DNA of 64,000 nucleotides from an uncultured Clostridia bacterium. GTDB taxonomy: Bacteria; Bacillota; Clostridia; Lachnospirales; CAG-274. Position 1 is the stretch's first letter. Every line of letters begins with the position of its first letter. Made by a program: the position numbers and the translations under genes. A model generated the notes under the pieces. That model did no database searches, was not told the DNA's origin, and saw only the letters and a program-made list of their open reading frames with translations. Shown in pieces: positions 43,964-51,447 of the stretch. The stretch lies in the NCBI GenBank assembly GCA_910579745.1, contig CAJTVH010000009.1:16470-80469 (forward strand), given 5' to 3'.

Positions 43964-44004
43964 ACAAAAAAACGCGAAGTCACATTGTGTTTATGGCTTC
44001 GCGC
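43964..44004 (-). terminator. Terminator of the zinc-ribbon membrane protein gene
   Basis: On the minus strand GGCGCGAAGCCATAAACACA is followed by the complementary GACTTCGCG arm and then TTTTTTTG. It lies about 60 bp past the stop codon at 44064. Confidence 0.75.
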
Positions 44005-44063
44005 CTTTTTAATTTTCAGACGTATAACAGCGGTTAAGAAACTGCAAAATTAAGAATTATTTT

Positions 44064-44768
44064 TTAGTCGTTTTGTTTTGCTCCACAGTTGGGGCAGAAG
44101 TCACTTCCATCTGGAAGAGGAGAGTTACAGTTTTTACATACGGGCGCCGACTCTTTAGAAACATTTTGCCGCGGAGTAACGTGCTGTGTTTTGTTTGACT
44201 CAATATAGTTAGCGGCGCGATTAGCCATTTTAGTTTTGAAAGAATCAAAAGCGGCGTAACCGCCCTCAAAATTATTAGGATTATCCGAACTGTCAGGGTC
44301 TATTAATTTTTTTCTTATATCGCTTGTGTTTTTAAAAAGCATAATCAAAATAAGCGAATATTCAAAGAGAATCCTGACAAAGAGGTTTCCAAAGACTATA
44401 AACAAAAGACCTATTAATAGAAAATCAACGTCGGAAAAGCCGTAAAAGAACGTTATTACGCCGACGATTGTAATAGTCGCGGTTAAGGCTATATAAAGTA
44501 TTTTGAAAAACGCTTCTATGAAAAGAGAGCGAAAGTTCAAGAAATTATAAAGACAGTTTTTAAATCCAACAAATTTACCCTCGTTTTTAGGGTTAAGAAA
44601 AAGAAAATAGACGAATATAGCTGCTATAATTGAAGCGATAAGAACAACTGTGGTTATAGTGTCCAAATTCTGAAGAATACTTCCGCCTGAGCTGTAGTCG
44701 TAGTCGTTATAGCCGCCGTAACCGCCATAGCCGCTGTAACCGCCGTATGAGCGAATCAACATTATCAT
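44064..44768 (-). CDS. Membrane protein with Gly/Tyr-rich start and C-terminal zinc ribbon
   Basis: A 234-residue protein. The N-terminal stretch is built of YGG repeats (SYGGYSGYGGYGGYNDYDYS). Three to four hydrophobic helices follow (about 38-55, 85-110 and 115-140), with a layout reminiscent of DUF4282 proteins. A single zinc ribbon closes the protein: CKNCNSPLPDGSDFCPNCG, with paired CxxC motifs. Function unknown. GGGAGG precedes the ATG. A possible promoter with TTGACA at 44911-44916 (minus) lies upstream. Confidence 0.75.
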   Translation of the reverse strand: MIMLIRSYGGYSGYGGYGGYNDYDYSSGGSILQNLDTITTVVLIASIIAAIFVYFLFLNPKNEGKFVGFKNCLYNFLNFRSLFIEAFFKILYIALTATITIVGVITFFYGFSDVDFLLIGLLFIVFGNLFVRILFEYSLILIMLFKNTSDIRKKLIDPDSSDNPNNFEGGYAAFDSFKTKMANRAANYIESNKTQHVTPRQNVSKESAPVCKNCNSPLPDGSDFCPNCGAKQND

Positions 44769-44929
44769 ATTATGTAGCCTCCCTTAAAATAATTTATATA
44801 TGGTAATTTATAAATGCCGGCGTTTTTATACTAATTATCCAGTATTTAAATAGAAATTAGCATTAATTGTTTACACTGACAATTATATTATTACATAAAA
44901 AGTTAAGTTTTGTCAATATTAACAGGCAC

Positions 44930-44970
44930 AAAAAAACAATTTCGGATACTTTCCGAAATTGTTTTTCTAA
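44930..44970 (-). terminator. Terminator of the tRNA operon
   Basis: On the minus strand AAAAACAATTTCGGA pairs with TCCGAAATTGTTTTT across a 4-nt loop and continues into a T run. It lies about 45 bp downstream of tRNA-Leu. Confidence 0.85.
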
Positions 44971-45014
44971 AGTGCATATACTAACAACAAAAATAATGAG
45001 GAAATTGAGATATA

Positions 45015-45099
45015 TGCCCGGAACCGGAATCGAACCGGTACGGGATCAACTCCCGCAGGATTTTAAGTCCTGTGCGTCTGCCAGTTCCGCCACCCGGGC
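45015..45099 (-). tRNA. tRNA-Leu (anticodon UAA)
   Basis: 85 nt, read on the minus strand. The acceptor stem is GCCCGGG/TCCGGGC. The anticodon stem-loop CAGGA-CTTAAAA-TCCTG has UAA at positions 34-36. A long variable arm (CGGGAGTTGATCCCG) is typical of leucine tRNAs, and the T-loop is GGTTCGATTCC. CCA is not encoded. Confidence 0.96.
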
Positions 45100-45103
45100 A
45101 TAA

Positions 45104-45176
45104 TGGGAACAATAGGGCTCGAACCTATGACCCTCTGCTTGTAAGGCAGATGCTCTCCCAACTGAGCTATGCTCCC
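45104..45176 (-). tRNA. tRNA-Val (anticodon UAC)
   Basis: 73 nt, minus strand. The acceptor is GGGAGCA/TGTTCCC. The D-arm is GCTCAGTTGGGAGAGC. The anticodon loop CTTACAA has UAC. The T-arm is AGGTTCGAGCCCT. It lies 4 nt from tRNA-Leu. CCA is not encoded. Confidence 0.96.
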
Positions 45177-45184
45177 ATAAAAAA

Positions 45185-45258
45185 CGACTCAAAAGGGGCT
45201 CGAACCCTCGACCTCTGGCGTGACAGGCCAGCGCTCTAACCAACTGAGCTATTGAGCC
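45185..45258 (-). tRNA. tRNA-Asp (anticodon GUC)
   Basis: 74 nt, minus strand, first in the operon. The acceptor is GGCTCAA/TTGAGTC with discriminator G. The anticodon loop CTGTCAC has GUC. The T-arm is GGGTTCGAGCCC. CCA is not encoded. Confidence 0.96.
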
Positions 45259-45299
45259 GCAGTATATATCACAAAGGAAATAACCTTAACGACTTTTAT

Positions 45300-45328
45300 A
45301 TTATACAACTTAAAGAAATTAATGTCAA
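45300..45328 (-). promoter_or_regulatory. Consensus sigma-A promoter of the tRNA operon
   Basis: On the minus strand: -35 TTGACA (45323-45328), exactly 17 bp, -10 TATAAT (45300-45305). Both hexamers match consensus perfectly. It lies 42 bp before tRNA-Asp and drives Asp-Val-Leu. Confidence 0.9.
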
Positions 45329-45727
45329 GTGTTTTTTTTAAAAAATTTACAAAAATATTTTACGCTGGTTTATTTACTTTATTAAAAAAGAAATTATTAT
45401 TAATATTTAAAATTTTACGCAAAGTATAACTTTATAAAACTTTTTTTACACGAGCGATATTGTGTAAGTTAAATTTAATTGACAGTACAATTGATATATA
45501 GTATATTTTTTACAAGTGTTTTTTGCTTATTTAAAACTTTTATAAGGTATGTTTTATGAGGGCTTTTAATTTATGGTATATTTGAAAAATATGTATTTAT
45601 AATCAATTATAGCCATTAGCGAGATTTTTTAGTGAGGAACGATAAAAAATTTTTTAATATGGCGGATTTATTGCTGTTTCGAAAGAAATACAATATAAGA
45701 ATTATATTTCTGGGAGGATATTGTGTT
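45329..45727. other. Intergenic, no gene seen
   Basis: Very AT-rich. A GTG at 45632 is in frame with the FliB-like gene, but its coding extension (45632-45727) lacks a ribosome-binding site and family similarity. It is treated as leader. Confidence 0.5.
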
Positions 45728-46897
45728 ATGATGAGACTTATAAGACCCGTTTTTTATAATGAGTTTGAGTGTATAGCGGATAAATGTTCTTATTCATGCT
45801 GTGCGGGATGGAATATTTCAATAGATAGTAATACGGCCAAAGAATATAAGACTTTTACGGGAGAGATTGGGGAAAAGGTAAAGGAATGCGTTGTCTCAGA
45901 GGATTCTTCTACTTATCATATAAAGCTTGACGAAAATAAAAGATGTCCTTTTTTGCGGGAAAACGGCTTATGTGAGATAGTGTTAAAAAAAGGACCGGAG
46001 TATTTGTCAAACACTTGCGCGAGATTTCCGAGAAGATTCGCTTTTTACGGGGATGTGGCGGAGATTTCTCTATCAAGCGCTTGTCCCGCTGTAACGGAAT
46101 TTATGTTTAGAGAAGAACAGCTTTCTTTTTCCGAGGATTATATAGAAGACATCGTGGATATTGATGTAAACGATCCATCAAACAAGCATACACTTTTTGG
46201 GGAAGAGATAAGGAATTTTTTTATTGACATTCTCAGACTTAAAGATTTTCCTTTTTGGGTTAAACAATATTTCGCGGCGCGTCTGTCAAAGAAAATCGCG
46301 TCGCGTTATGAGAAAAGGGATTATGACTCTGTTAGAGACGAGATGCGGATATATAATAATTTGGATTATTTAAGAGAGTATTCTAAAAGTGTTATGGCTA
46401 TAGAGCCTAATTATATTTTGAAATTTAAGTTTTTATGCGGGCTGTATAAATATTTCGGCGGCGCGCATACGGAAACTTTAACTAAATATAATGACGTTAT
46501 AAAGAACAGTGTGAGTGAAATAGACAATCTCACAATTAAAGAGCTGGTGGCGATATATGAGAAATTTAACGCCGAGGTTTATAAAGATATTGAATACGCG
46601 TTTGAGAATAGCTGTGTGAACGATTTGTTTTTTAAGTTTTTTTCAGATACTAAAGAAAAATGTACAGTTTATGAAAAATGTATGTCTGTTTTTCTGCTTC
46701 ACGCGCTTATTAAATTTACTATGAGCGTATATTGGTACGCTAATAATTATAATATAAGCCGAAATGAGCGAATTGATATAATTTCTATTTTATCAAGAAA
46801 GGTTCTGCATAACAACGGCGCTATTATAGATTTCTGTAAGGCTCAGGAAGAGGAGGGGCTTTTTAACCCGTCTTATTTGTTTGTAATTATAAGATAG
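45728..46897 (+). CDS. FliB-like flagellin lysine-N-methylase homologue
   Basis: A 389-residue protein with an N-terminal cysteine-rich motif: NEFECIADKCSYSCCAGWNI, then RCPFLRENGLCEIVLKKGPE and LSNTCARFPRRF. It resembles FliB-family proteins annotated as flagellin lysine-N-methylases and carries a metal- or cluster-binding cysteine set. The C-terminal two-thirds are helical. I chose ATG45728 because GGGAGGA lies 9 nt before it. No flagellin gene is nearby, so it acts in trans or has another target. cheV at 49407 is the only other motility gene here. Confidence 0.8.
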   Translation: MMRLIRPVFYNEFECIADKCSYSCCAGWNISIDSNTAKEYKTFTGEIGEKVKECVVSEDSSTYHIKLDENKRCPFLRENGLCEIVLKKGPEYLSNTCARFPRRFAFYGDVAEISLSSACPAVTEFMFREEQLSFSEDYIEDIVDIDVNDPSNKHTLFGEEIRNFFIDILRLKDFPFWVKQYFAARLSKKIASRYEKRDYDSVRDEMRIYNNLDYLREYSKSVMAIEPNYILKFKFLCGLYKYFGGAHTETLTKYNDVIKNSVSEIDNLTIKELVAIYEKFNAEVYKDIEYAFENSCVNDLFFKFFSDTKEKCTVYEKCMSVFLLHALIKFTMSVYWYANNYNISRNERIDIISILSRKVLHNNGAIIDFCKAQEEEGLFNPSYLFVIIR

Positions 46898-46976
46898 TTT
46901 TTTAAAAGCGTCATATATAAAAGTTGTGAGTTTTTAACAAATTAATACTAGATAAATTAAAGGTGTTCTGAATTAT

Positions 46977-47005
46977 TTGACAAAAAAATATATTTTATGT
47001 ATAAT
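46977..47005 (+). promoter_or_regulatory. Consensus sigma-A promoter of the aquaporin-like gene
   Basis: -35 TTGACA (46977-46982), a 17-bp spacer, -10 TATAAT (47000-47005), both perfect matches, 76 bp before the start codon. Confidence 0.85.
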
Positions 47006-47080
47006 ACTATTGAGGATTATTTCTAAATTTTTCAAAGTTTGGGGAACCTGTAAAAAATATTAAAGAAAGAAGGGTTAAAA

Positions 47081-47815
47081 ATGGAGCATACCAGTATGAC
47101 GTATTTTTCAGAATTTGTGGGAAGTCTTATTTTTCTCTTAGGCGGTTATGGTTATATGTGCAACGTCTCCTTAAAGAAAACGCTTGTTTCGTCGCTTAAT
47201 TATATTGAGCTTGTTTTCGCGTGGAGTCTCGCCGTTGGGTTTGGCCTATGCGTGGCTGTTATTATGGGTGGACCCGCTTATCTCAATCCTGGTGTTGTTT
47301 TCGGTAGTGTTATTTGGGGAAGCCTTGGCGCGGGCGACGCTGTTATATATCTTCTTATGGAGTTTATCGCGGCGGGGGCGGCTATGTTTTTGTGTATGGT
47401 TTTCTTCTGGGATTCTTTCAAGGAATCGAAAGACTCTCCGAAAAGAGGTGTTTTCTCGGCTTATCCCGTACAGAAAAATCTGCCTTTAAACTGTTTTCAA
47501 GAGGTTTTGGCAACGTTTATGTTTTTGTTTCTTGTTTTCGCGTGTATAAAGGGCACTACGGAAAGCGGTACGGCTTTACAGATTGGCGTAATTGGATTTG
47601 CCTCGGTGGCGATTTTATCCCTTACTTTAAACAGTACGGGATTTAGTATGAACGCTATGCGTTCATTTTTCTCAAGCGTTTGGTTCGCTATACTTCCTTT
47701 TCCGAATAAGAACGGGGAAAAGCCCGACTGGGTATATCAATTTATAGTAAACTTTATTTTCTCATCAATCGGGGGTGTCTTGGCCGTCAGTGCCATTAAC
47801 ATTATATTTGCTTAA
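47081..47815 (+). CDS. MIP/aquaporin-family protein with altered NPA boxes
   Basis: A 244-residue integral membrane protein with about six helices. The halves follow the MIP plan: EFVGSLIFLLGGYGYMCNVS, then GGPAYLNPGVVFG in the first half-helix, and in the second half NCFQEVLATFMFLFLVFACI and LTLNSTGFSMNAMRSFFSSV. The canonical NPA boxes read N-P-G and N-A-M, so pore selectivity is probably unusual. A consensus promoter precedes it, suggesting strong expression. Glycerol, water or another small solute is possible. Confidence 0.75.
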   Translation: MEHTSMTYFSEFVGSLIFLLGGYGYMCNVSLKKTLVSSLNYIELVFAWSLAVGFGLCVAVIMGGPAYLNPGVVFGSVIWGSLGAGDAVIYLLMEFIAAGAAMFLCMVFFWDSFKESKDSPKRGVFSAYPVQKNLPLNCFQEVLATFMFLFLVFACIKGTTESGTALQIGVIGFASVAILSLTLNSTGFSMNAMRSFFSSVWFAILPFPNKNGEKPDWVYQFIVNFIFSSIGGVLAVSAINIIFA

Positions 47816-47862
47816 AAGATTACATAAAGCCGCGCGAATTGTAAAAGGCTGTAATAAAAAAC

Positions 47863-47905
47863 TAAGCCCGCTTATATCTGGTATTATGGGATATAAGCGG
47901 GCTTA
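47863..47905 (-). terminator. Terminator of the M29 aminopeptidase gene
   Basis: TAAGCCCGCTTATATC pairs with GATATAAGCGGGCTTA. On the minus strand it runs into GTTTTTTATT. It may also stop plus-strand reading from the aquaporin-like gene. Confidence 0.75.
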
Positions 47906-47940
47906 ATACATATAATGTTTTTTATAGTTATTGTATAAAA

Positions 47941-49053
47941 TCACTCTAAGTTTTCAGGATTTAAGCACTCTAACTCGGGAATTACAAAAATACCGTCTTT
48001 TCTTATAAGTTTATCGTCGAAGTATATTTCCCCTCCGCCGTATTCCTTTGTCTGAATAAGGACTAAATCCCAGTGAATAGCGCTTCGGTTTCCGTTATCA
48101 GCGTCTTCATAAGCGTTGCCGGGGGTAAAATGTATGCTTCCTCTGATTTTCTCATCAAATAGAATGTTTTTCATCGGTTTTGTTATATAGGGATTTACGC
48201 CTATAGCGAACTCACCCACATATCTCGCGCCATCGTCGGTATCGAAGACTTTTGTGGCCCGTTCGGTATCACTGGCTGAAATATCGACTATTTTTCCGTC
48301 TTTAAAAGTAAGTTTAATATTATCATAGCTTATTCCCTGATACTCCGTCGGAGTGTTATAGGCGATTACGCCGTTTACACTATCTTTAACGGGAGCGGTA
48401 TAAACCTCACCGTCAGGTATATTCATTTCCCCCGCGCATTTAATCGCCGGAATATCTTTAATTGAAAAAGTGACGTCGGTTCCGTTACCCACTATATGAA
48501 CTTTATCCGTTTTGTTCATTAAATTAACAAGGGAATCCATAGCGTCGCTCATTTTTTTATAATCAAGGTTGCAAACCTTGTAATAAAAATTCTCAAAGGC
48601 CTCCAGACTCGTGCCCGCGGACTGCGCCAGACTGTCGTTAGGGTATCTGAGCACAACCCACTTCTTGTGTAGGCGTATATCATGATGCACCGTTTTTGAG
48701 TAAACTTTTTCATACATATCCATTTTTTCAGAGGGAACATCTGAGAGCTCGGCGGTGTTTGAGTTAGCGCCGATGCCGATATAAGCGTCCATTTGTTCCA
48801 TTTTCATAGCGTCAACTTTCGCCAAAAGCTCATACTGTTCTTTGGTCGCTCCCATAAGAAGTTCACGCTCAACGGTGTTTGAGCGAATATCCACATAAGG
48901 AATGGCGCCGACCTTATAAATTTCTTTAATGAGAGCTTTTACAAGAGGCATATCCGTGAGGCCGTTTGAGGAAATAAGAACTTTTTCACCTTTTTTTAAA
49001 CGGCAGGAGTAGCTGACAAGGTTTTTAGCAAGCTGTTCATTTCTTGGATCCAA
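47941..49053 (-). CDS. Aminopeptidase, M29 family (AmpS/PepS-like)
   Basis: A 370-residue metallo-aminopeptidase. It starts MDPRNEQLAKNLVSYSCRLK, with GEKVLISSNGLTDMPLV. Metal-ligand regions are CAGEMNIPDGEVYTAPV, YVGEFAIGVN, IHFTPGNAYEDADNGNRSAI and HWDLVLIQ. M29 enzymes release N-terminal residues from peptides in the cytosol. It is monocistronic, with a terminator right after it. Length is normal. Confidence 0.92.
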   Translation of the reverse strand: MDPRNEQLAKNLVSYSCRLKKGEKVLISSNGLTDMPLVKALIKEIYKVGAIPYVDIRSNTVERELLMGATKEQYELLAKVDAMKMEQMDAYIGIGANSNTAELSDVPSEKMDMYEKVYSKTVHHDIRLHKKWVVLRYPNDSLAQSAGTSLEAFENFYYKVCNLDYKKMSDAMDSLVNLMNKTDKVHIVGNGTDVTFSIKDIPAIKCAGEMNIPDGEVYTAPVKDSVNGVIAYNTPTEYQGISYDNIKLTFKDGKIVDISASDTERATKVFDTDDGARYVGEFAIGVNPYITKPMKNILFDEKIRGSIHFTPGNAYEDADNGNRSAIHWDLVLIQTKEYGGGEIYFDDKLIRKDGIFVIPELECLNPENLE

Positions 49054-49406
49054 TTAAATCACCTGTTTTTTAATAATTTATAGAGTAAAATTTTAAAACC
49101 TGTTCATTAAAAACTTTAGAACAAGCCGTTTACGCCTGTTTTTAAGTTTTTAGAAGGTAAATATACCGCTTTGCCTAATATCAAGTGATGATTTTTAGAA
49201 AGCGTCAAAAGCGGTTTATATTAAACCGCTTTTCTTTAAATTAATTTATGTAGTTATATAAATTTTATACCTTTATATAAACTTATTGTTTTTATCGCCG
49301 TTTATTTGAAGCCAAAAATAAGCGAAAAAATTATGAGGAATAAAATAAATAGAAAGAAACGGATATTTATCAAAGCGTGTTTTTAAAACACGCTTTAAAA
49401 TATTTT
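49054..49406. terminator. Gap with two hairpins (49207-49234 and 49372-49396)
   Basis: AAAAGCGGTTTA/TAAACCGCTTTT at 49207-49234 and AAAGCGTGTTTT/AAAACACGCTTT at 49372-49396 are simple hairpins downstream of cheV on the minus strand. The second is 11 bp past the cheV stop and is the likelier terminator. A weak C-like fragment (AAGCCAAAAATAAGCGAAAA) is at about 49311. No gene is seen. Confidence 0.55.
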
Positions 49407-50321
49407 TTATAAAATATATTTGTCAATCAAAGTAACCAAATTAGCGATTTCAGGTTTTGTAAGCTGAGCGGTAGCACCCAAAGACTCTCCTTTTTTTCTC
49501 ATCTCATCGTTAATAAGGGAAGAGAATATTATAACGGGAAGAACTCTAAACTGCTCATCATCTCTTATAAGTTTTAAAAGTCTGTGTCCGTCCATCTGAG
49601 GCATTTCAATATCGGTTACGACACAGCAAACGTGATTTTTAATATCCTCGCCTGTCTCTTTAAATTTCATAAGAGTATCCCAAGCTTCCTGACCGTTAGT
49701 ACATGGAATGAGGTTTGTGTATCCGGATTTTTCCAAGGATTCCATAATCATTCTCTCAAGCAAAGGAGAATCCTCGGCAAGCAAAATAGGCTTTGTGGAC
49801 GTCTCTCTTTCACCCAGGTTATAAATTTCCTGAATCTGAATACCTTTATCCGGAGCGATGTCTGAGAGTATTTTCTCAAAGTCAAGGATAGTAATAAGTC
49901 TGTCGTCAAAACGGGCGATGCCTGTGGCGAGACTTTCCTCACCGCCGTAAATAGTGGAATCGGGTTTCTCAATATTAGTCCATGATATACGATGGATTCC
50001 CTCCACGCTGTGAACATGAAAAGCCGTGTTGGTTTTATTGAAATTAGTAATTATAAAAATACTCCTTGATTCATTTTCGGCAGGCGAAAGCCCCATATAA
50101 GCAGGAAGATTTATAACCGTCATAATACTGTCTCTGGGTTTAAAAATTCCCTCGACAAAAGGATTGGAATTAGGCATCGGAGTAATCGCCCCGTACTGCA
50201 TTATCTCGACAACCTTGGCTACGTTTATTCCAAAATAACGGTCGCCTATGGTAAATTCCATGACTTCGAGCTCATTTGTTCCGCTTTCCAAAAGAATTTC
50301 ATTTTTTTTCATATCTTCCAT
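49407..50321 (-). CDS. cheV: Chemotaxis coupling protein CheV (CheW-REC fusion)
   Basis: A 304-residue protein. The N-terminal CheW domain (about 1-165) includes ELEVMEFTIGDRYFGINVAK, MPNSNPFVEGIFKPRDSIMT and the IHRISWTNIE strand. The C-terminal receiver (about 175-304) has ILLAEDSPLLERM, the phosphoacceptor in CCVVTDIEMPQMDGH and IIFSSLINDEMRKKGE, and ends near Lys in LTKPE. I chose ATG50321 because AGGAGG precedes it. It couples chemoreceptors to CheA and implies the host is motile. No other che genes are nearby. Confidence 0.93.
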   Translation of the reverse strand: MEDMKKNEILLESGTNELEVMEFTIGDRYFGINVAKVVEIMQYGAITPMPNSNPFVEGIFKPRDSIMTVINLPAYMGLSPAENESRSIFIITNFNKTNTAFHVHSVEGIHRISWTNIEKPDSTIYGGEESLATGIARFDDRLITILDFEKILSDIAPDKGIQIQEIYNLGERETSTKPILLAEDSPLLERMIMESLEKSGYTNLIPCTNGQEAWDTLMKFKETGEDIKNHVCCVVTDIEMPQMDGHRLLKLIRDDEQFRVLPVIIFSSLINDEMRKKGESLGATAQLTKPEIANLVTLIDKYIL

Positions 50322-50649
50322 TTTATTTCCTCCTAACAAATCAAATATATACAGCCGTAAGGCCGGAATTTCCTTATTCAATAGTTATACAGCGACTATT
50401 TTTATAGAGATATTTATATTATATCATTACAAATAAGTTTTGAAAAGCAAAATTTTTTATTTTGGCATAGTTTACAAAAACTTTTTTATTTTATATGGAT
50501 ATTGACGAGGGAATATTACATTTTTTTCTTCATAAGAATTGAAAATTTATTGAATTATTTTTTTAAATGTGATAAAGTTAATTATAAGAAGCGATTCCCA
50601 ATAATAAATAAAAAATAGTATTCTGTATTTGAAAAGGAAGGACAGATTT
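50322..50649. other. Intergenic, no gene seen
   Basis: An AT-rich divergent region between cheV and the broken GNAT gene. AAGGAAGG at about 50635 is the ribosome-binding site of the latter. No recognised repeat element. Confidence 0.4.
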
Positions 50650-51211
50650 ATGAAACATCGCGGAACTCAAAGATTGGAAACTGACAGACTGGTTTTAAGG
50701 AGATATGTGAACCGGGACGCCGAAGCGATGTATAAAAATTGGGCGTCAGATAAAGAAGTCACAAAATTTTTGACATGGCCGACCCATTCAAGTCAAGAAA
50801 TAAGCGAGGGCGTAATGGAAGATTGGGTAAATCAATATTCCAGCCAAAGCTATTATCATTGGGCTATCGTATTGAAAGACATTGAAAGACAATGGGGACG
50901 AGCCGATTGGCGACATTGCCGTAGTAGGTATGAAAGAAAAAATTTCAATGGCGCATATTGGGTATTGTATTGGAAGAACATGGCGGCATAAAGGAATTAC
51001 ATCAGAAGCGCTGAAGACTGTTATGGATTTTCTTTTTGACGCGGTAGATGTAAAGCGAGTTGAAGCAAGACATGACCCAAGAAACCCAAATTCGGGTAAG
51101 GTAATGAAAAAATGCGGGATGAGATATGAGGGAACCTTACGGGATTCTGACTGGAATAATCAAGGAATTTGTGACGCTTGTTATTACGCGCTGTTAAAAT
51201 CAGAACGCTGA
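50650..51211 (+). pseudogene. GNAT acetyltransferase (RimJ/RimL-like) broken by a 10-bp duplication
   Basis: The first part encodes KHRGTQRLETDRLVLRRYVN through YYHWAIVLKD. The second part, in another frame, encodes KDNGDEPIGDIAVVGM, GYCIGRTWRHKGITSEALKT, RHDPRNPNSGKVMKKCGMRY and a normal C-terminus. ATTGAAAGAC is present twice in tandem at 50871-50890. Removing one copy restores a single 183-residue reading frame with the acetyl-CoA loop (R-H-K-G-I-T). The gene could revert by slippage. Otherwise two fragments are made. Confidence 0.88.
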
Positions 51212-51447
51212 TACTAATCTCTTGTATATATTATATTTATTTTTTTTAATGGGATTTAGTATAATCCCAAAAGGGTTTACGCTGATATATGAGAAAACAG
51301 GCGAGAATAATAAAAACTTTTAAAATACAGGATTTTTACCCGTTTTTATAAATGCCGGCGAGAAATTATAAGACGATTTTCGTTTATTATCGGCTCGCTA
51401 TAGATTATTGAACGGTCTTTTAATGAAACATATTCGGAGGTTAAATT

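Noticed and set aside
44867..45103. 78-residue plus-strand ORF ahead of the tRNAs
   Set aside because: It overlaps the tRNA terminator and tRNA-Leu on the wrong strand. No ribosome-binding site.
45046..45243. 65-residue ORF across the tRNA genes
   Set aside because: It consists of translated tRNA-Leu, tRNA-Val and tRNA-Asp sequence.
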